From Nomia melanderi (taxonomy: Eukaryota > Arthropoda > Insecta > Hymenoptera > Halictidae), in NCBI RefSeq assembly GCF_051020985.1, contig NC_134999.1, positions 15,195,660 to 15,259,659 on the forward strand: DNA of 64,000 nt, in the 5' to 3' direction. The position numbers were made by a program, and so were the translations under genes. A model generated the notes under the pieces. The model searched no databases. It was not told the DNA's origin and worked only from the letters and a program-made list of their open reading frames with translations. Below are positions 22,085 to 31,960 of this stretch, one piece after another. Numbering within the stretch: the stretch's first letter is position 1; every line of letters begins with the position of its first letter.

Positions 22085-22896
22085 TTAACCCTTTGCCATA
22101 GAATGACGAGTGGGACTCGTAATGAAGTTTTCGGGATTAGTTTAATATACATAAATATTCCTCAATGCGCATGGATCGAAGCAAAACACTGTTTTGCTAG
22201 TATCAATATATTATCTTGAAAGTAAATTTCTACTTAAAGTGGAGTGAACAATTTCTTCGCGTCTTCTGAACTGATAGAAACACTTTGCACGAGCTTGGTA
22301 GCAAAAATAAATAATATGGCAACACGAAACGTTTGATTGCTTCTTTATTTGTGTAATTTCGTTGAATTCTTTTAGCTTTCCTTTCGTTGATTACTTTGAC
22401 AAAGAAATTATTCTTTTGAAAGTAACACCAGCGATAGGTGATTTCCAATATAAAGAAATATAAAGTCGAGTAATATTCGTTCGATCTTTTACAAGTGAAA
22501 GTAGTTAACCCCAGACGAGTGAGACTCGTTAATCGGACCACGATGTGACTTTCAGTCACATTGGAACTTTCACTTAAATTTCATGATTATTTCATATTGC
22601 ATTTTCAACATTTTTTTTGAACTTCTAAAATTTGGGCCCTATGAACAAACACAATAACATTTTAATCATTCAGTTTGTTCTCATAAGTGACTATGTCATA
22701 AATCATAAGTGAAAAACACGTGTTAGGATTAATAAACATCAATATTCCTCAAAGCGCGTGGATCAAAACAAAGCGCTATTCTATTATCAATACCTTATCC
22801 TGAAACTAAATTTCTACTTAAACAATTTCTTCGCGTCTTCTAAACTGTAACACTTTGCACGAGCTTGATATCAAAAGTAAATCACGCAAGGAGTTA
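22085..22896. mobile_element. Two family N copies, the second split by a family O MITE
   Basis: N1 starts at 22085 with TTAACCCTTTGCCATAG and the hairpin ACGAGT-GGG-ACTCGT. N2 starts at 22505 (TTAACCCCAGACGAGTGAGA), is interrupted at TTAA 22529 by O, resumes at 22729 with AACATCAATATTCCTC, and ends near GCAAGGAGTTAA (22896). The copies share AATTTCTTCGCGTCTTCT and CACTTTGCACGAGCTTG. Confidence 0.75.
22529..22732 (+). mobile_element. Family O TTAA-MITE nested in N2
   Basis: 204 bp between TTAATCGGACCACGATG and ACGTGTTAGGATTAA. The hairpin TGTGACT-TTC-AGTCACA lies near the left end. A related copy is at about 63388-63578. Confidence 0.75.
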
Positions 22897-23674
22897 AAAC
22901 AACCGAATCCAACCCGTTTCTCAAAATCTCGACAAACAACAACGCTCAACCAAACTCCCAGGGCAAACACATTAAAAAACAATTCGAAATCCCATCAACA
23001 ACCTTTCAAAACCACCGCACATCTCGACCCGGGGCATTTGAGAAAGTCATCAAAAGCTATGTCGCCCGGCTCGTCACAGGAAAAATCGGAACCCAATCGG
23101 CGAGGGCCCTCGGTGACCAAAAAATCCTTCAGTCCTGGTAACAATTTCATTCCCAGCTACCCCTTTCCCTTCATCCCCTGTATCGCAGCCCTTCGAGTGT
23201 TCGCCAACAGCCTGCTCGTTGCCGCGCTGACACGCAGCATCCGTTGTTCGATGATCGCCCATTGGATCCGCTCTGCGCGTCACTGACGTTCGACGCCGCG
23301 CCCATACGTTGCCGGTCTCGATAACGTTTCCGGCGTGCACGCACCGCAGGTTAAGTTTCCACGGCGAAAAGTGACCATTGTGCGGCGCGCTGCAACGGGC
23401 TGGCCGGCAGTCATTCGGTATGCATGCCGCGCTCGCGCTGGATATCCAACGCCGCAGCCGATAGCACTCCGCCAGACTCCCTGGACATTGCATAAATGTC
23501 CGGAAGATGTTATTGACTGCGGGGATATTGCGATGCGGGGTTGGAGAACGGGAGGCAGCTGGAACGGGGACGGGATATGACGCTGCGGCGCGGAATCAAT
23601 GCCTAGGTTCTTTGGCGAGCCAATATTTCAGCGGATTGTATATTCAGAAATTGAACCGCTTCAGTTTGTTGTAC
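22897..23674. other. GC-rich block, no gene called
   Basis: CpG-dense from about 23030 to 23600. Overlapping open frames on both strands (143, 139 and 89 codons) are mutually exclusive and lack recognisable domains. Confidence 0.4.
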
Positions 23675-23909
23675 TTAATACGTTCCGTGCCACGTGTACC
23701 ACATATGGTACATGTTTGTAAGAAAATATTTTTAATGGATATATGGTCACGGTCGGCGGTATACGTTACAAAGTGAAAACATAAAGAGACAATATCGAAA
23801 TATATAAAAATGACCAGAAACTTGAATATAATTTGTTATTTTATTGAAAAACTCAATATAGTTCATAAGAAAAATATAACCGAAGTTTCCGTGGCACGGA
23901 ACGTATTAA
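23675..23909 (+). mobile_element. Family G TTAA-MITE, full-length copy G1
   Basis: 235 bp with a perfect 20-bp inverted repeat: TTAATACGTTCCGTGCCACG at the left, its complement at the right apart from the TTAATAC/GTATTAA register. The hairpin GTACCA-CATA-TGGTAC is near the left end only. It shares its right TTAA with family E. Confidence 0.95.
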
Positions 23910-24132
23910 CACATTGCGTACCGGTAAGGAGAAATCTCGTTTTTATATAAAGACACTTAGCTGTGCAACTTCGCTAATTACCATGGCATTGAGAAAATAT
24001 AAAATTTTATTCGAATTGATTATCTATTTAAAATATATTACACGACAATATTATAATATAAGTTGACCTTAGTGAAAATTGCCATCCGCACAATTCAGTT
24101 TTCTGAAAATTAACCGGTACGCAATGTGTTAA
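23906..24132. mobile_element. Family E TTAA-MITE, full-length copy E1
   Basis: 227 bp with perfect 20-bp terminal inverted repeats TTAACACATTGCGTACCGGT. Joined to G1 through one TTAA. No asymmetric palindrome seen in this family. Confidence 0.95.
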
Positions 24133-24289
24133 TTAGTCTGTGCGTTGAGTAAGACAGTTTGCGCTAGTTGAGAAATTAGGGGATAACGAAAGAAATGGGG
24201 ATTGCTGGTATTGGTATTGGATTTGGGTGTAGCTTCATGATGTGGGTTGATGATTAGACTTCTTGGCAGATGCTAAGATTTTGAAGTAG

Positions 24290-25090
24290 ATTATATTCTT
24301 TAGTATGAATATTTTCTAGTTTCTAGTTAATATTATTCTTGTTTCATTGGATCGGATAGTTTATCGAGTTCTGAGGGTTATGTATTCAGTATCGTCTAAT
24401 AGTTTAATAGGGGATGTATTGGTTTTGAGTAGCTACTGTTTCGAAGACTTATTAGAAAATTGGTAGCTTCTATATTCAAGAAATTCCATTTTCTAGTTTC
24501 TAATTAATATTATTCTTGTTTCATGGATAGGATAGTGGGGTTTGTCGAGTGCTAAGGGTTATATATTCAGTAGCCTGTAATAGTTTAATACAGGATGTGT
24601 TATTTTTAAGTAGCTACTGTTTCGAAGACTTATTAGAAAATTGGTAGCTTCCAGTAAGCTTTAGAACTAGATGATATTCTTTAATATACATATTTTCTAG
24701 TTTCTAATTAATATTATTCTAGTTTCATTGGATCGAATAATTTATCGAGTTCTGAGGGTTATATATTCTGTAGCTTGTAATAGTTGAACCCTCTACGCTC
24801 GAGAGGTGACTTCCGGTCACCGCTAAATTCGACACAACAAAATTATAGTCTCACATATAACATTATGCATTGATACGTGAAATATTCAAATAAAACATCT
24901 GTTCCCTAATTTCTATACATTTCTATACTTCTATACTTTGTATCGAAGAATGTTTATCTCACTGAAAAACGTCGAATATTTCCAACGCAAAACTTGCGAC
25001 TGCAACGGATTAACAAAGGATATATTTCTTCGAAGTACCTTCTATTTCCAAGACATATTAAAAAGTCGGTAGCTTCCATATGAAATGCAC
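24290..25090. repeat. Three-copy tandem repeat (about 180-200 bp), third copy split by a family A MITE
   Basis: Copies align at TTTTCTAGTTTCTA (24312, 24489, 24692) and share GTCGAGTGCTAAGGGTTATA-like and TACTGTTTCGAAGACTTATT segments. The third copy is interrupted at 24785 and resumes after 25013 with GGTAGCTTCC. Confidence 0.85.
24785..25013 (+). mobile_element. Family A TTAA-MITE in the third repeat unit
   Basis: Starts TGAACCCTCTACGCTCGAGA and ends GCGACTGCAACGGATTAA. The hairpin is GGTGACTTCCGGTCACC. 229 bp, with moderately decayed ends. Confidence 0.85.
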
Positions 25091-26589
25091 TAAAAAATAT
25101 TCATCTGCTTCCCGCGTTCGAAATCCAGACAAATTAAATCGTTCAAAACATCACGTTATACCTTCGAATCGTCTCTTATTAAAGAAACCACTATTCAAGT
25201 TCCCTAGCACCCAATGAACACAAGTAAAACGCGAGTGAATACAACGCTGCTCTCCCCTATCAGCACAGCATCACGAGTATTTCGGCATTAAAGCACGGTT
25301 GAAAGGAGAACCTCAAAACTTTCCAGTGAAACGAACAGCCCGTATCGCGGCGTCGCGACGCGTCGTTCAGCTCCCGACCGGTTGCATGCGAAGAATTCGC
25401 CCGTCGAGCCTCTCCCCTCCAGGTTCTTTTCACTTTACCGAAAGCAATGCGGCTCGGGGTCCCAGGGTTTCCTGTCATCGGCGACGCGCCATCCGATCGA
25501 TTCTTCAACTCCGCCGGTTATCACCTAGCGCGTCGATGCACCGAACAAGCTTGCCTGACAACGAGAAAGTACGAAGCTTCTCGATCATCGGCGGCTCTCT
25601 CCCTTTTCTGCCGCCGCCGCCCCCCGCATCCCCCGGCTTTTCCTTTCTCAAAACACATTTCGAGCAGAAGAGGACGCGTCATCGTTCACGGTAACCGCTT
25701 CCAGCTAGGTATACCGAGGTCGGTGAAGCGATTCGAGAAATTGCTGCGAGTAGTCCGGCACAGTATCTCTTCCCTGTTTCCCTTTCTTATCCGCCTGTCA
25801 CTCCCTTTCTCTATCGGACACTCCGCTTTTCCACCCGTTTTTCCTCTTTCTTCTCTCTCCGTCGCTCTCGCTTCTTTCTCGCTACTTGTCTTTTTACGTC
25901 GCCGTCCTACCCTTTTCTCGGTCTTTCCGCTTGTTTTTTAATAACCTCTGGCTTTTCTTGCCCCCGTTTTTCTTCCTGTTTTCCTGGCGTTTCTTTTTCT
26001 TGTTCGTACTCTTTGCTTGTCTTTTTTCTGTTCCACCGGTGTGTCTTGTTCTTGTTTTCCTTTATTATTATAGTATATGGTGGTGGTTTACTATTAGATG
26101 ATATTTGAAAATGTGGATCTTTAGTAAAAAGAGAATTAGGAAAACAACAATATATTTAATAAGATAAAGGAAACAATACGGACAACACGTAAAATACAAC
26201 ACACGACTCTCGCACCAAAAATGTTCTACTCCGCTGTCGCTCACCAAAATGTCCTCATGCACGCATTTCCACTCGCTTTTATCACACACCCCCATTCGCT
26301 CTGTCTTTCTCACCCTTGCACCCTTCTCACTCGCATCTTTCGTCCATGGTCAAAATTCACGCAGTCACGTACACGCTTTTCTCACGGTTCAGTCGCTCAG
26401 TTCCAGACACTCTTCCTCGCATTCTTTCAGCCACTCGAAATTGTCTAAACGCAGTCACACTATTTCCCAAACATCCCGGCGCCGGTCCGTCGCAATACGA
26501 CCTGGTCGCCCTCACGCACGCACAACAAACCATTCATCCTACAATAAATATTCTCGATACTACATTATTCTTGTTTTTCTTTCCTGCAG
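25091..26589. other. GC-rich block then long pyrimidine-rich tract
   Basis: 25.30-25.72 kb is CpG-rich and contains GCGTCGCGACGC (25350-25361). 25.58-26.05 kb is almost entirely C and T on the plus strand. The plus frames in it (131, 164, 71 codons) are skewed to Phe, Leu, Ser and Pro and are not called. Confidence 0.5.
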
Positions 26590-27500
26590 GCTCTTTTATT
26601 TTCTATCTCTTCTCCTTTTCTTTCGCGAGCTTCTCTTCTTCTCAGTCTCCTCTTTTCTTTCACCGCCTTCTTTTATTTTCAATCTCTCCTCCTCCTTCGC
26701 CACCCTCTCTTCCCCTAAATCTCTCCTTTTCCTTCGCCACCCTCTCTTATTCTCGATCTCTACATTTCCCTCTTACTTTCTTCCCCATCAACTTTGTCTC
26801 GTTCCTCTTTCACTACATCTTACCCTATATCATCTCTCTTTCGTACCCTTCACGATCTCCTTCATTCTTCATTTCCCCTTTCTCCATCTTATATTCCTGT
26901 CATCCCCTCTCTCCCCTTCCAGCTGCTTCCTCTCTCGCTCCTTCATTTCTATTTCTCTTTCGGATCATAAGTTATGTATTTCAAGAGGAGCGCCGCCATC
27001 TGATAGACGTTTTTCTCAGCGGAGTGTACTTTCACGTGCGGCTGGCGACAGAAGACGTTCGAATGGAGGATACCGGTGGCGCATGGAAGAGATCGGACCG
27101 GAAAGGAGCGGCGGGGGGAAGGGGGCGAGGGAACGAGTACGACGGAACCCGATCAGAAATCGGAATCCCGTGGAAAGGAGGTTCCATTAGCGAGAACGGA
27201 TTTGGAGAAAAGGATTTCTCTGAATCCTCGTCGTTCTATTAATGTCACATCCATCGCCGCCGGCGACGAAAAAGAGAAACTAGACGTCGACGACGACGAC
27301 GGAACGGCGATGGCGAACGTTGAAAGCGCGAATTCCTGTGCCCCCGCCCTCGCGCACCCCGACCCCCTTGTATCGATACTAGGAAAACTGTTATCGCAAT
27401 TACACTTGACGAACCGGGGCAGCAGCCTGTTCGAGAGATCATCCTTCTCTCTCGAGGAAGATCGAGATTTCTAAAGGGACGGAATCAGTGTAGGAAGCTT
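26590..27500. other. Second pyrimidine tract and CpG-rich block with overlapping open frames
   Basis: 26.59-26.97 kb is pyrimidine-rich and gives two overlapping frames of over 300 codons (26249-27190, 26316-27242). Two long frames over the same low-complexity DNA indicate composition, not genes. A third frame (27076-27474, 132 codons) covers CpG-rich DNA with a GACGACGACGAC run; see findings. Confidence 0.45.
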
Positions 27501-27846
27501 CTGATTCATAGGACGATTTAACCTTGGGATTTTTCAAGCTTAAGCTAGACGCAGACTACGCTTTTCTCCGCGTGCCCGCGCTGAACGTGCCGCATGCGCC
27601 AATGGTAACAACCCTTTTATGGCTTGATCTGAATACTTCTCACGTTCCTTTTATTATTCCTTCTATTACCTCGTGCCTGGTGACTTTCCACGGAGCAGAT
27701 GGACAAAAGTGGAACATTGAGAAGAGTCTGATTGGTCGTATCATGAACGTATTCTCTGATCTTTGAATTAGACTGAGGAGAATCATTAACGATTTCTCAA
27801 TATAGGGAATTATTCATTATAAATACGTGAAATGTAAAATTAACTC

Positions 27847-28026
27847 TTAACAATAGAGCTATCGTATGGGTCCGATTTCATTTTTTCCAGTTACCTAAGA
27901 GATGCTTCTCTGAAGTACTAGAGAAACTGGTTTAGCAATGCACAAACTGAATGGCGAACCAACCGAAGTCTTAATAATTACGCTGTTGAGATTTAACTGC
28001 AATTTAACTGCTAGTTCTAATGTTAA
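27847..28026. mobile_element. Family C' MITE, shortened copy
   Basis: Starts TTAACAATAGAGCTATCG and ends CTGCTAGTTCTAATGTTAA. 180 bp, so internally deleted compared with the 218-bp copy at 4.9 kb. Confidence 0.7.
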
Positions 28027-28980
28027 AGTTATACTATACTTGAACCAACAACTTGCTAGAAATTTGTATTAACATGAAAGAAACTGACACGGAGCTAACC
28101 ACGAAATACACGCATCCCCAACAGCAAGTTACTTAGCATAACCGCCCGCAGCGAGTTGCCAGAATAAAACAGCCGTTCGTTAAGGCAAGACTCGTCCCGC
28201 CAGATGTTAGATCAATCTTCGTTAAGCGACGAGTCACCGAACAGCGTCACTCTTCTACGGAATGTCAACTTAACTTTTCAACTCGAGACGCGGCGTGTTT
28301 CAGTTGTCGCTTAATGCCAGCCGGTTCTACGTTAATGCCACTAATTAAACAGCAAAGTGAGTATTATGCATAAGCTTTATTGCATCGGTAAAGTGGAGCT
28401 GGCGGAGGACCGCCCGGAAACGGAATCTCCTAGGCTGACAGGGGCTGTTTCCGCTCGGCGCGAGCCTCGGAGGCGCCGTCTGAAGAAAAACAGCCGGAAC
28501 AACCGGCTCGCGAGCCCCATATTTAAACGGTGTCGCCGGCAACTGGCCCTAATCGTAAACTAGGAAAAGAAACGCGCACTAAATTCCAGGGGAACGACTC
28601 CGTCACGCATGCGGACGCGCCGTTGGAACTCGCCCGGCAATTATTGCTGCGTCAGCTTGCGCGCCGACCCTCTAAACGGCCGAGAACTTATTATAAATAC
28701 ACCCTGCTTTGTGTACGCGACGTCGCGACGCGGCGCGGTCCTTGCCGGGAATGATAACGAGGCAGGCCGCGAAACGTTTCGCCTCGATTTTTATTCGGTA
28801 TTCGCTGGGGGCCGCAGCCGTTGGTAATTATTCCGGTAATTAGATGGTTCGCGGATTCTGCGAGCTCGCGGATAGAGTTGTGGAGAACTTGGGATAATCT
28901 CGAGTAACTGTGCGTGGGATTTCTGTATTATTTCTTGTCTCTGGCAGTGTTGATGGTGCGTTTGTTTGGCTTTTGTGATA
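28027..28980. other. GC-rich CpG-dense block
   Basis: 28.15-28.80 kb is CpG-rich and contains CGTCGCGACG (28721-28730). Short overlapping frames only. No gene called. Confidence 0.4.
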
Positions 28981-29290
28981 GATGAGGGAGAATAATGGAA
29001 TAGAAAATAGGTGATAGAATTATAAATCATAGACTAATAGAAGATAAAATAATAGACGATAAAATTATAGATACTAGAATAAGGGAAAGTAGAATAAGAG
29101 ACGATGGAATTATAAGTAATAGAATAAGGGAAAATACAAGAATAAATGATAAAATGATAAATACTGAGATAAGGAAAAATAGAAGAATAGATGATAAAAT
29201 GATAAATACTGAAATAAGGGAAAATAGAAGAATAGATGACAAACATATAAATACTGAGATAAGGAAAATAGAATAATAAATATTAAAAGA
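28981..29290. repeat. Minisatellite, about 45-bp unit of ATAAAATGATAAATACTGA type
   Basis: GATAAAATGATAAATACTGA recurs at 29148 and 29193, with a diverged copy at 29238. Shorter ATAGAATAAG words fill the left part. The antisense frames rich in Ile, Leu and Ser are repeat artefacts. Confidence 0.85.
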
Positions 29291-29822
29291 TAAATACTAC
29301 TTATATAGTATTATGTAATAATCATAGAAAAAGGTAATTAAAAATATCTGGAGTTTCTATCGTCGAAAATATCACGAAAGCCAGCGACAATACTCGATCA
29401 ATCTTAAAAACAAAAAGCTTGTTGAACAACCCGTACATTTATTAACAAGCGAACTATTTCCCTCATCAGCGTCAGCCGCAATCCTATAAACTTCAGCAAT
29501 CCATCAGCAATTCAATGAATACTGGGAACAGTCAGAGACAATGAACATTCACGGAATCGTGTTCACATTTGTATAGAAACGCGCCGTGTCGCCGGGCCCG
29601 ATGGGACGAATCCGCGTAGATCCGACGCGGCACGGTGCGAGTATAATTAATTATTTCTATCATTAATATTATCGGCTCAACCCGACGTCGACGGACGTTC
29701 AATTTGGACTTTTCCCTCGGCGGAGGTGAGCGCTGCTCGTCTCTGAGCCCCTCCAGGGCCGTGATCGATTATTAATAAACAGATCTTGAGGGAGCGGATG
29801 CGAGAGGCTCCGCGAGGAAATG

Positions 29823-30006
29823 GGTCGTCGCGCAACGGCAGCGAGTCGTATTTTAGCAAATAGGTCGTTACGCAACGGATACAAGTCGCAATGTAGCGAG
29901 CAGGACGTCATCCAGCGGAAGCGAATCGTATCTTAGCGAATGGGATCGCCGCCGCGCGGGGAACGAGTCATATCTTAGCGAATAGGTTGTCATCCGACGG
30001 AGGTCG
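29823..30006. repeat. GC-rich minisatellite, 40-bp unit, about 4.5 copies
   Basis: Units start GGTCGTCGCGCAACGG and end TCGTATCTTAGCGAATA, at about 29823, 29863, 29903, 29943 and 29985. The TCTTAGCGAAT part is better conserved than the rest. Confidence 0.85.
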
Positions 30007-30609
30007 CTCGACTTCTCTTATATAAATGGGTCATAGGACGGATTACCCGTAATTACTTTCTCGAGTGGTCGTTGTGCTTTTTTACGCGGCGGGAAAGGCA
30101 GCAACGATGAGACAATAACTTCGGACATTCGCTATTGCTATCGCGGGATGTCTGTTTTAGGGTATCGCTGGTATGGACTGAAGATAGAGATGATCTTAGA
30201 AAATGATCGATGAAATAGAGATTTTTTGAGTTGCTTTGGCTTCTAGGTTTTTATATGCAACATACGAAAATTGGACTGTGAAACATTATTAACCTCTTGA
30301 CCTAGAATATGTCAGACTCGTGATGAAGAGTTTTAATTGAATTTGTGAACTCTGCTATTTATTTTCTTTAAATATAAATTGAATGTTAGGTTTCAATTAG
30401 CAATCGTTAACTTTTGGAGTGAACATTGACACGGAACAAGCATCAGAATTGTTTCTTCTAATAAAGTATTATTGATAAAGTAGTTGTGTAGATCGTAAGA
30501 GATAAATGATGGGGCAAGGACCATACCCTAACTTTCTTGATCACATCATGTTTTTGTTTCATTGTGACAGATTGATACTTCCGAATTTGAGAATATTATA
30601 CAGAAGTTA
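30007..30609. other. Non-coding; family N end at 30289
   Basis: TTAACCTCTTGACCTAGAAT with CAGACTCGTGATGAAG at 30289 resembles the family N left end. Its right end is not clear. No gene. Confidence 0.5.
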
Positions 30610-30857
30610 TTAACCCCTTGCACTCGAGAGGCGCCTTTCACTTGCCATTTGATTAAACCCAACGAAATTATAAAATTTAAAATTCAATATTAAATTTTCT
30701 ATAATCTACCAACACATGGAACATCGAAATAAAATAGTTTCGTCACTTGATTCATGCAAGGTATTTCTTTATATTAATTGTAAGAAATACCATTAATATT
30801 ACATCAGAAATTAAGGAATATTTATTGCGAAAAATATTCTCGAGTGCAAAGGGTTAA
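30610..30857 (+). mobile_element. Family A TTAA-MITE, full length
   Basis: 248 bp. Starts TTAACCCCTTGCACTCGAGA and ends TCTCGAGTGCAAAGGGTTAA. The hairpin is decayed (GGCGCCTTTCACTTGCC). Confidence 0.92.
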
Positions 30858-31496
30858 TAACATTTGCTATATGTCATTCATATGAGTTGAACAATAATCT
30901 AAGTTTCTACCGCGAGTCCTTGCTGTGACTTCTCTAATCCAATCAACGGCAGAAAGAAACGTCGATTAAATTGGCACAGTGGCATACGCACAACGGAAAT
31001 TCCAACCAACTGAAACCAAATGACAAATCCGGAACGTGACGCGAGCCGCGCGGCGCGCCGCGTCGCGAAACGAAATTACGCTCCGCGCGGGATCAAAGGG
31101 AAGCCAGCTAGCATTAAACATAAATTTGGTCGCGGGGGCGGCCTCGAAACGAAACTCGCCTAACTCCGCGCCGAGAGAGTGCTCGGTGATCGCGCGGAGC
31201 GTCCCAATGTGTCTTCTTGATGAACAGAGATTCAAAGTGACTCGACAGGTGGAACTAATTGCGATCGCGGAGCAGCGACGCGAAATTTACAGTCTTTGTC
31301 GCCATTAAACGCCCCTGCCGCCGGAACTTTTCTACCGACGCCCCTGTCTGCGTGTAGATTTGCTTGTGCGAATGTTCGGGCAGTCGTTCTGTCGTGCACA
31401 GTTCAAAATGAGGGTTGAACGTTGTTGGGATATCGATTTAGGTCTTGGTTAGGTTACAGGTGTTGATGTATGGTGGGTTTAGGGGTCAAACTAGAA
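30858..31496. other. GC-rich block at 30.96-31.38 kb
   Basis: CpG-dense, with opposed open frames of 89-90 codons on the two strands. Nothing recognised. Confidence 0.4.
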
Positions 31497-31960
31497 CTTT
31501 GGTTTGTATGTGTAGTGTTTCTATATTATAGTTTCTCTGAATTACAGTGTCTACATTATAGTTTCTCTGAATTATAGTCTCTATATTATACTTTCTCTGA
31601 ATTATAGTGTCTGTATTATAGTGTCAGTATGTTATAGTTTCTCTGAATTATAGTGTCTCTATACTATAGTGTCAGTACATTATAGTTTCTCTGAATTATA
31701 GTGTTTCTATATTATAGTTTCTCTGAATTATAGTCTCTATATTATACTTTCTCTGAATTATAGTGTTTATATTATAGTGTCACCATATTATAGTTTCTAT
31801 AAATTATAGTGTTTCTATATTATGGTGTCACCATATCATAGTTTCTCTGTATTATAGTATTCCTATAATATAGTGTCACTATATTGTACTGTACCCAAAT
31901 TATAATATCACTATATTACATAGCCTCTAAACCATAACATCCCTATTCTATAACATCTCT
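31497..31960. repeat. Minisatellite, about 29-bp unit of TTATAGTGTCTCTATA type
   Basis: About 15 units alternating TATTATAGTTTCTCTGAAT and TATAGTGTCTCTATA, decaying rightward into ATAACATC words. Confidence 0.92.

Noticed and set aside
26249..27242. Two overlapping plus frames of 313 and 308 codons
   Set aside because: Both cover pyrimidine-rich DNA and encode Ser/Phe/Leu/Pro-rich low-complexity sequence; no domain, start context or splice structure.
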